Under the pieces are notes generated by a model. The model was not told where the DNA came from. It did no database searches and saw only the letters and a program-made list of their open reading frames with translations. The position numbers and the translations under genes are program-made. A stretch of 64,000 bases of DNA from Chryseobacterium aureum (lineage in GTDB: Bacteria; Bacteroidota; Bacteroidia; Flavobacteriales; Weeksellaceae): positions 2,480,001 through 2,544,000 of the forward strand of contig NZ_CP034661.1 in assembly GCF_003971235.1 (NCBI RefSeq), in the 5' to 3' direction. Shown piece after piece: positions 28,639 through 38,847 of the stretch. The stretch's first letter is position 1, and each line of letters opens with the position of its first letter.

Positions 28639-29416
28639 TTTCACACATCTCCTGAATGATCTATTAGAAAATCCTGCAAAATCGATTGCTATTATCGGCA
28701 ATCTTATCCTTATCGAAAGCCTTCTCTCTGTAGACAATGCAGCTGTATTGGCAACCATCGTTATGGACTTGCCCGAACATCAAAGAAAAAAAGCCCTGAA
28801 ATATGGAATTCTCGGAGCATATGTATTCCGCGGACTGGCTCTTATTTTTGCATCGGTATTGATCTCTGTATGGTGGCTGAAACCACTGGGAGGACTGTAC
28901 CTGATCTATATTGCTGCCGACTGGTTTATCAAAAAAATAAAAAACACAAATGATGAGGAAAATCAGGACGAAAATCCTGACAAAGAATCCAGCTGGCTGT
29001 ATAAAAATTCAATAGGGCTTTTGGGCCATTTCTGGGCAACAGTTGCTATTGTAGAAGTAATGGATCTTGCGTTCTCCATAGACAATGTTTTTGCCGCAGT
29101 AGCTTTTTCAGATAACTTACTTCTGATTACCATCGGGGTATTTATAGGGATTTTAGCAATGCGTTTTATTGCACAGTGGTTTGTTCGTTTAATGCAGATA
29201 TTCCCTTTCCTGGAGACTGCCGCTTTTATTGTCATTGCTATTTTAGGTATTAAACTAAGTCTTTCGTTATATGAGCACTTCTACCCTGCTACGGCATTTG
29301 CTCAGTTCTTAGCCAGCCATACCATGGAAATTCTGGTTTCTGCCATTACTGTTCTCTTATTTATAGTGCCGGTAGCCACAAGTTATCTTTTCGGATTTCC
29401 GGCCCGCAAAAAATAA
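28625..29416 (+). CDS. TerC family integral membrane protein
   Basis: 263 aa with about seven membrane segments. The TerC landmarks are 'ESLLSVDNAAVLA' and 'VMDLAFSIDNVFAAVAFSD', whose buried Asp-Asn pairs are thought to bind metal ions. TerC proteins are linked to tellurite resistance and to Mn or Ca export at the inner membrane. Here there are no other ter genes, so a general metal-export role is more likely. Overlap with the preceding symporter implies translational coupling. Confidence 0.93.
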   Translation: MIFPDFTHLLNDLLENPAKSIAIIGNLILIESLLSVDNAAVLATIVMDLPEHQRKKALKYGILGAYVFRGLALIFASVLISVWWLKPLGGLYLIYIAADWFIKKIKNTNDEENQDENPDKESSWLYKNSIGLLGHFWATVAIVEVMDLAFSIDNVFAAVAFSDNLLLITIGVFIGILAMRFIAQWFVRLMQIFPFLETAAFIVIAILGIKLSLSLYEHFYPATAFAQFLASHTMEILVSAITVLLFIVPVATSYLFGFPARKK

Positions 29417-29532
29417 TTTTTCTGCCAAATTTTCACATTCGGAATTAAAAGTCTGCCATTTCAGCCATCAACGTCTCATGGCATACATTTAGAGAATTAG
29501 AAGACAGAAATAATTAAAAAATTAAATATATT

Positions 29533-29811
29533 ATGTCAGTAAACTTTAAACCATTGGCAGACAGAGTTCTGGTAGAGCCAATAGCAGCAGAAACTAAAAC
29601 AGCTTCAGGTATTATTATCCCGGATACTGCAAAGGAAAAGCCGCAAGAAGGTACTGTAGTAGCAGTAGGTCCTGGTAAAAAAGACGAACCTACAACGGTT
29701 CAGGTAGGTGACAAAGTTCTTTACGGTAAATATTCAGGTGCTGAATTAAAATTGGAAGGTAAAGATTACTTAATCGTAAGAGAAGCTGATTTATTAGGAA
29801 TCATCGGGTAA
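29533..29811 (+). CDS. groES: Co-chaperonin GroES
   Basis: 92 aa. GroES forms the heptameric lid of GroEL. Conserved features are 'LADRVLVEP', the mobile loop around '[21 protein letters not shown]', and '[11 protein letters not shown]'. The gap upstream (29417-29532) contains two CTGCCA repeats and TGGCATACATTTAG, possibly heat-shock promoter parts, but no standard -7 box. groES is normally followed within tens of bases by groEL; here 447 bp separate them. Confidence 0.97.
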   Translation: MSVNFKPLADRVLVEPIAAETKTASGIIIPDTAKEKPQEGTVVAVGPGKKDEPTTVQVGDKVLYGKYSGAELKLEGKDYLIVREADLLGIIG

Positions 29812-29845
29812 AATGCAGTAAGCATTAAGCTATAAGCAGTAGGCA

Positions 29846-31943
<2,098 letters not shown>

Positions 31944-31994
31944 AATTTATATTCTCATAAAGGGAATTAAGAAAAAACAAAATATAAAAACAAT

Positions 31995-32777
31995 ATGATT
32001 TTTTTCGATAAACTATTTAAGAACAGTACAGAAAAAGGAAAAAGATTTGAAGATTATATAGCCTTTATTTATGAACAACTTCTTCTTTTAGATAATATCT
32101 CAGTCAAAAAGGATTTAATTCTTGAAAAAAATGGCAATAAACATCAAATTGATATTTACTATGAATTTATTAAAGCCCACAATCTCCATCGAGTAGCAAT
32201 CGAATGCAAAAATTGGGAAAGACCTGTTGATAAAAAAGAACTAGCGAGTTTCGAGTCATATATTAATGATTTAAAAAACATTACGGGTGTAGTTGTAGCT
32301 AAAAACGGTTTTACAGATGGAGCTAAAGCTTATGCTGAATCAAAAGGATTAATATTAAAGACACCACAACAATTACCTGATTTTATACAAAGTGTCGGAT
32401 TAAATTTACAAAAGGCATATATGCCAAGTAAAGATGAGAGTGGAGAACCTTTTTATACTTTGCTATGTGTCAATAATGATGATAATTGGAATGGTGAATA
32501 TTATTTAGAAGGATTTAAGGATATGAACATAGTTATGCCATTATTTATTTCCAGAAAGCATGGTGAAGACTATTTAAAAAGAATAGGCGAAGTAAACTTA
32601 GCCGTATTTCCTTTGAAAAAGCAACACATAAATTTTATAGCCGATATGGCTATAAAGAATTTAGGAGGATTTAAAGGATTGTATTTTTCATTAATACTCC
32701 TACCCTTTTCTGATAAAGTAAAGCCTATGCGAGCAGTATTTAAGGCTAAAGATCTCAAAGAAGAATACTTAACATAG
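31995..32777 (+). CDS. Restriction endonuclease-like protein (Mrr-type PD-(D/E)XK fold)
   Basis: 260 aa. Residues about 14-125 fit the Mrr catalytic fold: a helix with GKRFEDYIAFIYEQ, then D53 in KHQIDIYYE, E70 and K72 in VAIECKNW (the D...ExK metal site), and 'GVVVAKNGFTDGAKAYAESKGLIL'. The C-terminal half (130-260) is not recognised and may sense DNA or another signal. No methylase or specificity partner is nearby, so a modification-dependent or stand-alone defence nuclease is possible. It lies between groEL 3'-end copies A and B and is clearly more A+T-rich than groEL. Confidence 0.8.
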   Translation: MIFFDKLFKNSTEKGKRFEDYIAFIYEQLLLLDNISVKKDLILEKNGNKHQIDIYYEFIKAHNLHRVAIECKNWERPVDKKELASFESYINDLKNITGVVVAKNGFTDGAKAYAESKGLILKTPQQLPDFIQSVGLNLQKAYMPSKDESGEPFYTLLCVNNDDNWNGEYYLEGFKDMNIVMPLFISRKHGEDYLKRIGEVNLAVFPLKKQHINFIADMAIKNLGGFKGLYFSLILLPFSDKVKPMRAVFKAKDLKEEYLT

Positions 32778-32831
32778 AAACAGCATATAACCAATAGGTT
32801 CTCTGAGTATCAAGAAAACAGGCGAATTCAT

Positions 32832-33019
32832 AGAGTTGCTCTTGAAAATGCAGCTTCTGTATCTGGAATGCTTCTTACCACTGAATGTGTAATCACTGAA
32901 GTAAAGAGCGCTGAACCAGCTATGCCAATGGGTGGTGGAATGCCAGGAATGATGTAACGGTCAGCGACCGAGGCAATATAATATACTAACCGTTCTACTT
33001 TTGTGGAGCGGTTTTTTTT
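32832..33019 (+). repeat. groEL 3'-end repeat, copy B (fragment plus terminator)
   Basis: 41 codons ([20 protein letters not shown] ... EVKSAEPAM ... GMPGMM, TAA at 32955-32957) match the groEL C-terminus but have no start. They are followed by the same CGGTCAGCGACCG segment as copy A and a terminator (32988-33019) whose stem has two altered positions that still pair. KSAE in place of KKDE, and GGTGGTGGA in place of GGTGGCGGA, are shared with copy C rather than A. Not a functional gene by itself. Confidence 0.92.
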
Positions 33020-33184
33020 GTTTGGATTATGGTTTCCCGTAAGGAAATAATATATTTATATTTTATATTTACTGATTAACAAATAAATAGCTAACTAAAA
33101 CAACGCTAGTGCAGTTCTTATAATTGAATACTTGCAAAATGCGTAATTTCATGTGCCCTCTAATTTTAAACAACTCAAATTTAA

Positions 33185-34564
33185 ATGAAAGATATAATTT
33201 CAATTGATTATCAATTGTTCCTTGATGAAGTTAAGCTAATCGATTTTGAAACAAAACATTCACTCTCTGATGCAGATATAATTATTTGCAAGCCCTACAT
33301 TGCCATACCATATGGTTATCACTCAAGTTATCGTGGCAAAACTTCATATAACTTAGATGTTTCATCAAAAATAAAAGACTTCGCCATTCATTGGAATAAA
33401 GAAATTAATTCAGCCTTGGATGCAGGTAAAAATATTTTTATTTTCCTAAATGAAATACAAGATTTTTATTTAGATACAGGACGAAGAGATACAAGTGGAA
33501 CTGGTAAAAACCAAAAAGTAACGAATATTGTTGAAAATTTTCACAATTATAAAATATTACCATTTAATCTTGAGATTCATAATTCTAAAGGAGAAAAGAT
33601 AGTTATTAAAAATAATTTAGTTAAAACTTTTGTTGAAAACTTTAAAAATATATTATCATACGAAGCATATATAGAATCTAAAGACGTTGAAATTCATCCA
33701 TTAATTTATAACAAAACTCAAGATAAAATTATTTCAGGAATAATTAAACATAAAAATGGAAATATAATCTTCTTACCATTTATTCAACCAGACTCTGAAG
33801 AATTTTATAATGATAAAGATGAATTTACAGATGAGGGGGTAAAGCACCAACGTAAGCTTTTAAATTCAATCCTTGAAATTGATAAATCGTTATCAAGCAG
33901 TATTGAAAAATCACCTAAACCAGATTGGCTAGAAGATGAAAAATACAAACTAATCCAAGTAGAAATAATTAAAAAAGAAATTGATAATAAGTATGCTTCA
34001 ATAAAAAAAATTGAAGATGAAATCCATTCATTAGAAACAAATCGAGATTCTGAAGAGTCTTTACTAGATTTAATCTTTGAAACAGGTAAACAACTTGAGA
34101 ATGCTGTAATTAAGGCTTTAAAAATACTTGGATTTGAAGCAGAAAATTTTGACAATGGAGTTTTAGAACTAGATCAAGTAATAATATCCCCAGAAAAAAT
34201 TCGATATATAGGAGAATGCGAAGGTAAAGATTCGAAAGCTATTGACATAAGCAAATTTAGACAACTGTTAGATTCACTAATTGAAGATTTTCAGAGAGAA
34301 GAAATTGACGAAAAAGCTTTTGGGCTTTTATTTGGTAATCCTTTTAGAAATACTAAAATTGAAGAAAGAACTGATTATTTTACTACAAAATGTTTAAAAG
34401 GAGCTGAAAGAGAAAAAATAGGTCTAATACGAACTACTGATTTATTTTTTATATGTAAGTATTTATCAGAAAATAAAAATGAGAAATTTAAAAAACAATG
34501 TAGAGAACAAATATTCAAAGGATTAGGGGGAATTATTAAATTTCCAGAATTACCAAAAAAATAA
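33185..34564 (+). CDS. Unfamiliar 459-aa protein with a probable C-terminal PD-(D/E)XK nuclease domain
   Basis: I do not recognise the whole protein. Residues 1-240 look like an alpha/beta domain ('DADIIICKPYIAIPYGY', 'INSALDAGKNIFIFLNE'), similar in style to Rossmann or amidotransferase-like folds. Residues 250-300 are charged and probably coiled coil. Residues 295-380 read as a nuclease fold: helix 'GKQLENAVIKALKILGFEAE' (E305), D330 in LELDQVI, and E346/K348 in GECEGK. This sensor-linker-nuclease layout suits an anti-phage effector, which is inference. It sits alone between groEL 3'-end copies B and C. Strongly A+T-rich with AAA/ATA-biased codons, pointing to transfer. Confidence 0.7.
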   Translation: MKDIISIDYQLFLDEVKLIDFETKHSLSDADIIICKPYIAIPYGYHSSYRGKTSYNLDVSSKIKDFAIHWNKEINSALDAGKNIFIFLNEIQDFYLDTGRRDTSGTGKNQKVTNIVENFHNYKILPFNLEIHNSKGEKIVIKNNLVKTFVENFKNILSYEAYIESKDVEIHPLIYNKTQDKIISGIIKHKNGNIIFLPFIQPDSEEFYNDKDEFTDEGVKHQRKLLNSILEIDKSLSSSIEKSPKPDWLEDEKYKLIQVEIIKKEIDNKYASIKKIEDEIHSLETNRDSEESLLDLIFETGKQLENAVIKALKILGFEAENFDNGVLELDQVIISPEKIRYIGECEGKDSKAIDISKFRQLLDSLIEDFQREEIDEKAFGLLFGNPFRNTKIEERTDYFTTKCLKGAEREKIGLIRTTDLFFICKYLSENKNEKFKKQCREQIFKGLGGIIKFPELPKK

Positions 34565-34625
34565 GACTGCTTATAACATTGTATGGCAAATGTGAAACAA
34601 TTGGACATTTTTTATCATTGCATCG

Positions 34626-34726
34626 CTACCACACGATTATATCGTGTGGCTTTGATTTAAATTATATTATTGAAATGTTTAATTTATAATACTATAATCA
34701 CACGAAAGGATTCGTGCGGTAGCAGT
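34626..34726. repeat. Compound inverted repeat, about 100 bp, directly before groEL copy C
   Basis: The outer ends GCTACCACACGA (34626-34637) and TTCGTGCGGTAGC (about 34711-34723) are inverted relatives. Inside, CCACACGAT-TAT-ATCGTGTGG (34629-34649) is a perfect 9-bp hairpin, and CACACGAA...TTCGTG near 34700-34717 is a second. No reading frame. It may be a small non-autonomous element or a structured recombination site. Confidence 0.5.
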
Positions 34727-34728
34727 GA

Positions 34729-34938
34729 ATCATTGACCCAACTAAAGTAACAAGAGTTGCCCTTGAAAATGCAGCTTCTGTATCTGGAATGCTTCTTACC
34801 ACTGAATGTGTTATCACTGAAGTGAAGAGCGCTGAACCAGCTATGCCAATGGGTGGTGGAATGCCAGGAATGATGTAGTAGCTTGTAGCTAAGACAAATT
34901 AATATACTAACCGTTCTACTTTTGTAGGGCGGTTTTTT
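34729..34938 (+). repeat. groEL 3'-end repeat, copy C (fragment plus terminator)
   Basis: 49 codons ([20 protein letters not shown] ... EVKSAEPAM ... GMPGMM) end in TAG at 34876-34878. The following sequence differs from A and B for about 25 bp, then rejoins at AATATACTAACCGTTCTAC with a terminator (34909-34938). The downstream TATGGTTTTCCGTAAGGAA is shared with copy B. Gene-less 3' remnant. Confidence 0.92.
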
Positions 34939-35096
34939 GTTTTTATGGTTTTCCGTAAGGAATTATAAGTTTAATATTCTAATTTAGAACTTATTTAATC
35001 AGAATAAAGAATAAAATTATCTATTTACGTGTACTTTTAAAAATACATTTGTAAAATATGCATCTTTAATAATTAGCTAAAAACCATAAAAAGAAT

Positions 35097-36533
35097 ATGA
35101 ATAAAACCTTAGAAAGTATTGCTGAGAATTGGAAATTAGAAGCAAAATTAGAAAACAATCAAAAATACTTTTTTAATTATGCGGAAGTCGACAAAATTAT
35201 CAAAAAAGATAAATGCTATGTGATAGGAAGAAAAGGATCAGGAAAATCGGCTATTTGTGAACACATAGTAAAAATGGACAAGCCTGATGTGTATTCTGTA
35301 AAGTTAAGTTTCAAAAATTTTCCATTTAATGAACTTTATCATTTAGACAATCAAAAATATACTTCTCCAAACCAATATATTACTATGTGGAAATATTTAA
35401 TATATTCACATATATGTAAATTGATGATTAAAAATGATGCAATACATTTTGGCATTCGCTCTGATTTGGAAAAACTTTATCCAAGAAGCTCAACAAGTAA
35501 CCTTTCTCGTAGTATAAGTAAATGGACCTCAATTGAATTTGGTGCAAATGTTTTCGGACAAGGAGGCGTCTTCAAAATCGGGAAAGAGAATTTAAAAAAT
35601 GAAAATAGTTGGATTGAAAAAACAAATATTTTAGAAGACGTCATCCTAGAGCATTGTGATCACTCATATTATTTTATTGTTTTTGACGAATTAGATGAAG
35701 ATTATAGAAATGTTCAAGATAATGATACTTCTGAAAATTATATTTTTTTATTAACAAGTTTATTTAAAGCCGTTCAAGATATTAAATCGATTTTTTTTGA
35801 TAAAAATCCTAATATTAAACCAATTGTCTTTCTGAGAGATGATATATATACATTAATAAAAGATTCTGATAAAAATAAATGGAGAGATTTTAAAATTGAA
35901 GTAGAATGGAGTGAAAATAAATTAAAAGAATTATTGGCATTTAGAATTTCAAAAGATTTTAATAATAATGGCGCAATATTAAATTTTCAACAAGCTTGGG
36001 ATAAAATTTTTTTTAGAGAACAAATCGGGTCTGGTAATAAACAACAGAAAAAGATACATTCCTTTGATTTTATTGCTAAAAACACTCATTTAAGACCACG
36101 AGATTTCATACAATATATCCAGACCTGTTCTGAAGAAACAATAAACAAAAGATATGATTTTATTAAGGAAAATAATATAAAATTTGTTGATCGTGCATTT
36201 TCAAATTATATGAAAGATGAAATTATTGATGAAATTTATCCAATTTTACCAGAGATTGAAACGTACTTTCAAATTTTTTCTAATATAAGAAAATGGAATT
36301 TTAGCATTGATGAATTTACTGCTGAATACAACAAATATCTGCTAGCCGGAACAATAAAAGAACAAAATATAGATTTTGTTCTTGATACGTTATTTAATTT
36401 TAGTATAATCGGAAATCAGCATATACATAAACAAGAAGTGTATTTTTTTAAATATTTACATTCAAATATGACATTTAATAGAAACGAAAATATAGTAATA
36501 CATCGTGGCTTATTTAAGGCTTTACAATTATAA
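35097..36533 (+). CDS. P-loop ATPase (Sll1717-like / STAND-KAP-like), probable defence protein
   Basis: 478 aa. Walker A is GRKGSGKSA (K50) and Walker B is YFIVFDELDED (D197, E198). A later 'FLRDDIYTLIKDSDKNKWRDFKIEVEWSE' fits the sensor region of ATPases that resemble KAP/AAA proteins. The C-terminal 150 residues ('HLRPRDFIQYIQTC' onward) look like a helical or winged-helix module. Proteins of this kind (P-loop ATPase, Sll1717 family) are often found alone in defence islands; function here is unproven. It follows groEL copy C with no further copy downstream. A+T-rich like the two previous cargo genes. Confidence 0.75.
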   Translation: MNKTLESIAENWKLEAKLENNQKYFFNYAEVDKIIKKDKCYVIGRKGSGKSAICEHIVKMDKPDVYSVKLSFKNFPFNELYHLDNQKYTSPNQYITMWKYLIYSHICKLMIKNDAIHFGIRSDLEKLYPRSSTSNLSRSISKWTSIEFGANVFGQGGVFKIGKENLKNENSWIEKTNILEDVILEHCDHSYYFIVFDELDEDYRNVQDNDTSENYIFLLTSLFKAVQDIKSIFFDKNPNIKPIVFLRDDIYTLIKDSDKNKWRDFKIEVEWSENKLKELLAFRISKDFNNNGAILNFQQAWDKIFFREQIGSGNKQQKKIHSFDFIAKNTHLRPRDFIQYIQTCSEETINKRYDFIKENNIKFVDRAFSNYMKDEIIDEIYPILPEIETYFQIFSNIRKWNFSIDEFTAEYNKYLLAGTIKEQNIDFVLDTLFNFSIIGNQHIHKQEVYFFKYLHSNMTFNRNENIVIHRGLFKALQL

Positions 36534-36592
36534 TTCCCCTGTTGTGTGAAGTCTCCAGACTTTGAGTAATAAAATAAAATCTATCTATCTAA

Positions 36593-36636
36593 AATTAATC
36601 TCCGAAGTTGAAGACTTTGGAGATTAATTTTTTTTA
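36593..36636. terminator. Bidirectional terminator between the ATPase and XRE genes
   Basis: AATTAATCTCC (36593-36603) pairs with 36619-36629. The stem extends inward through G-T and AAGT/ACTT pairs to a small loop. A T-run follows on the plus strand, and the A-rich left side serves the minus strand. Confidence 0.8.
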
Positions 36637-36858
36637 TTCTATTTTAAAATCAAACAATTCTTGAGGGTGAACTTCTAAGCCTCTAGCCAATTCCTGTATT
36701 GTTGAAATTCTTAAATCAACTTCGCCTTTTTCAATTTTGCTAATATTACTATGGTCTACATCACATTTCTGAGCTAGCTCCCGATAACTTAATCCCATCT
36801 TCTTTCTAAATTTTTCAACTCTTTTACCAAAAGCTATTCGAAACTCAATTCTATCCAT
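36634..36858 (-). CDS. XRE/Cro-type helix-turn-helix regulator
   Basis: 74 aa, almost entirely one HTH_3 domain: 'GKRVEKFRKKMGLSYRELAQ', 'VDHSNISKIEKGEVDLRISTI', 'LARGLEVHPQELFDF'. The recognition helix is about residues 33-42. It is transcribed toward the ATPase gene and away from the structured region at 36950-37370. The divergent gap carries repeated TACAAT/ATGTAG half-sites (36890-36907, 36957-36970), plausible operators. It may control itself and the downstream RNA. Confidence 0.9.
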   Translation of the reverse strand: MDRIEFRIAFGKRVEKFRKKMGLSYRELAQKCDVDHSNISKIEKGEVDLRISTIQELARGLEVHPQELFDFKIE

Positions 36859-36889
36859 TGCAAACCATTATCAAAGCAATTTGGAAAGT

Positions 36890-36971
36890 TTACAATAAAA
36901 AAATGTAGTTGAATTAACCTACAATTGAAAAATTATATTATATTTGTACAATAAGCTACAATAAATGTAGC
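36890..36971. promoter_or_regulatory. Candidate operators and promoter between the XRE gene and the structured RNA
   Basis: TACAATAAAAAAATGTAG (36890-36907), CCTACAATTG (36919-36927) and GCTACA-ATAAA-TGTAGC (36955-36971) share the TACAAT/TGTAG half-site. TATATTTG (36939-36946), an exact plus-strand -7 element, lies between them, so binding at the last site could block transcription into the hairpin region. Confidence 0.45.
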
Positions 36972-37185
36972 TTTGCGATACTTCAAAGAAATATAGAAGC
37001 TATTGCTTAGAATCTTGCTTTTGAAAACTGGTAATTTTTAATAGGAACAAGACGATAAGCAGGAAGCTCACGACCTAGGCGTGGGCTCTCTTATCTGTTC
37101 CAATGGTATACCAGTGCCTCAAAAGCGGATATTGTAGAGTCTCATGCCGTTTTTATTTTCATGCCGTTCTACTCTCTACAATCAT
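36953..37185 (+). ncRNA. Candidate structured non-coding RNA
   Basis: Successive hairpins: GCTACA/TGTAGC (36955-36971); GCGATACTTC with GAAG-C-TATTGC (36975-37006); then one long 110-nt hairpin built of five nested perfect stems (GCTTTTGA/TCAAAAGC 37017-24 with 37119-26; ACTGGTA/TACCAGT; GGAACA/TGTTCC; GATAAG/CTTATC; GCTCACG/CGTGGGC); and ATTGTAGAG/CTCTACAAT (37131-39 with 37174-82), whose loop holds two TCATGCCGTT copies. A TAnnTTTG promoter element lies just upstream. The long hairpin with an A+T-rich internal loop recalls 6S-type RNA, but I cannot assign a family. Confidence 0.55.
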
Positions 37186-37549
37186 CTTCTAAGCCTTCTT
37201 TATCACATAAAGTATCATGATACGGTACAATGGGGTGTACAATCCATTGCGGCTTTCGGGCTTTTAGAAAAACACAAATTCTATCATATTCATTGGCTTT
37301 ATGGGCAAGAAGTTCAGGCGGACTTCCTCCTCTGCGGCCGGTAAAATCGTATAATAAAAAAAATTTTAACCATTAATGAGCATGAAGATAGTAAGAAAAG
37401 TTAAGATCCATGAAAGATGGATAAAGCAGCACGCTCAATAAATAGCTTCAGCTATGATCTTAATGATTCTTAATCATTTAAAAAATCTTAATGGTTCAAA
37501 AAAAATTGTCCCCAATTAATCATTCTAAAATCACAAAAAATACAAACTC
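37186..37549. other. Non-coding stretch after the structured RNA
   Basis: No convincing gene. It continues the palindrome-rich character: GTATCATGATAC (about 37211-37222) and CAATGG...CCATTG (about 37226-37247). The 66-codon frame at 37144-37344 overlaps these structures and is not believed. After 37350 the sequence is A+T-rich leader DNA for the next gene. Confidence 0.4.
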
Positions 37550-38074
37550 ATGAAAAAAATCAGAACAGACTTCCAATCCCGGCTTGGGAAAAGTCACAAG
37601 AAATATTTCGGCTTACAGATGATGGAGACCTATTTTCAGCTCAATGATCTTACCGCATCCAAAGAACAGCTCAACAGCATTATGAATTATGCCCTCAAAA
37701 GAAATAGCCGGATACAAGAAGATCCGTCCGTCATTCTTCATTTTCATCAGGCGATGCGCTCATTCATCCGTGCAGGCTACGTTATAGCGGTGAAGAAAAA
37801 GAAAAGCAACTTCAATACTCCATTGGAAGAGGTCTCTCCATTGGTTCTTGGCCTGCTTTCTGAGAAAGAATACCAAAATCCTCTGCTGGTCTTCAAAAAA
37901 GCATTCAGAGAATACAGTATACAGGAGTTTGATTATTTTATATCCGGGATGGTTTATCTCTCCCTTGGTGTATATGATAATCTTCCCGAAAGAAATATGA
38001 TCAACCCGTACATCCATCTGATTAAAATGCTTGATGCAGCGTATTTCCTTGTGGAGAGGAGAAGGAAGAAATGA
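37550..38074 (+). CDS. Hypothetical protein, 174 aa
   Basis: Not recognised. A cytoplasmic, basic, mainly helical protein starting MKKIRTDFQSRLGKSHKKYFGL, with a Lys-rich segment 'VIAVKKKKSN' near residue 80 and the tail VERRRKK. No signal, membrane segment or catalytic motif is visible. It stands alone, with 476 bp of structured or empty DNA before it and 194 bp of A+T-rich DNA after it. Its codon use resembles the chromosomal genes more than the A+T-rich cargo upstream. Confidence 0.7.
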   Translation: MKKIRTDFQSRLGKSHKKYFGLQMMETYFQLNDLTASKEQLNSIMNYALKRNSRIQEDPSVILHFHQAMRSFIRAGYVIAVKKKKSNFNTPLEEVSPLVLGLLSEKEYQNPLLVFKKAFREYSIQEFDYFISGMVYLSLGVYDNLPERNMINPYIHLIKMLDAAYFLVERRRKK

Positions 38075-38268
38075 AAAACTTTCTTTTACATCAATCCACC
38101 TCCGCAAAGGACTTGTTAAGAAAATAAACATTTCCTATTTATCTTTTTTGTAATTTTAATTTATTGGAAAAGTATTTGATAAATTTTAAAATAAATTTTT
38201 CTCTAAATCTCTTAATGACATATTTTTTAGATTTGAATATTAAATATAATTTTTTCTGAAATTTTCTT

Positions 38269-38847
38269 ATGAAAAATATTACGTATATAAGTATATTATT
38301 TTTATGCTACTCTTGCTTCGATAAGTCAGACAAGTATAAGGTTGAGGATTTTAATCAAGAAAATTTAAAATGGTTTAAGCCTTTCCAGAAAGAAAATGAT
38401 ACGATTATATATGTTTCAGAAAGAATGGAATATGATACACTGATTTTCCAGAAACCCCAAGCAGATTCTGACTCAATAAGAAGTATGGAAGTAGGTAACT
38501 CAAATATAAATTATATAATCATACCGTATGATATAACTATAGGCAGTTATCATAGATTTGCTCTTTCCGGGGATGGAAAAACTAGGTATACACAAAATTT
38601 TGCCAAGATGTTTAAATCCTCAAATAATTATGAAAATTTAGAAATCACCTTTATTGGAACACTGTTTAATGGTGAAAATCTTCAAAAAATTAAAAAATTA
38701 AATGACAGTATTTATCTCTTCAGAGGATTGGATGCAAATTATACAGGAATGAATGTTGAGGAGGGTATTAATGATTTTATATTTAATACCAGTAAAGGAG
38801 TTACTGAATACACCGACTACAGAAAAGTAAAATGGAAAAGAAAATAA
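38269..38847 (+). CDS. Hypothetical lipoprotein, 192 aa
   Basis: Starts MKNITYISILFLCYSCFDKSD; the LCYSC segment is a probable lipobox with Cys at residue 16. The remainder is a soluble, aromatic-rich domain with no known motif. Its end overlaps the next gene by 16 bp, implying co-translation with it. Lipoprotein-plus-cytoplasmic-partner pairs of this type are common in Bacteroidota accessory regions and may be toxin-immunity-like, but nothing here proves that. Confidence 0.7.
   Translation: MKNITYISILFLCYSCFDKSDKYKVEDFNQENLKWFKPFQKENDTIIYVSERMEYDTLIFQKPQADSDSIRSMEVGNSNINYIIIPYDITIGSYHRFALSGDGKTRYTQNFAKMFKSSNNYENLEITFIGTLFNGENLQKIKKLNDSIYLFRGLDANYTGMNVEEGINDFIFNTSKGVTEYTDYRKVKWKRK

Noticed and set aside
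29478..29495. Sigma-54-type promoter (TGGCA...) before groES
   Set aside because: The -12 GC element is missing and spacing is wrong. The repeated CTGCCA motifs are noted, but no promoter class can be assigned.
32832..32957. A second groEL gene
   Set aside because: Only 41 terminal codons are present and there is no start codon or upstream groEL sequence; the copy at 34729-34878 is rejected for the same reason.
37318..37340. Minus-strand GAGGAGGAAGTCC, resembling the GAGGAAAGTCC core of RNase P RNA
   Set aside because: The motif has extra bases, and no P4 partner or other conserved RNase P regions are found around it.
37144..37344. 66-codon reading frame on the plus strand
   Set aside because: It overlaps the hairpin series and several palindromes. 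Its composition follows RNA structure rather than protein coding, and no family is evident.
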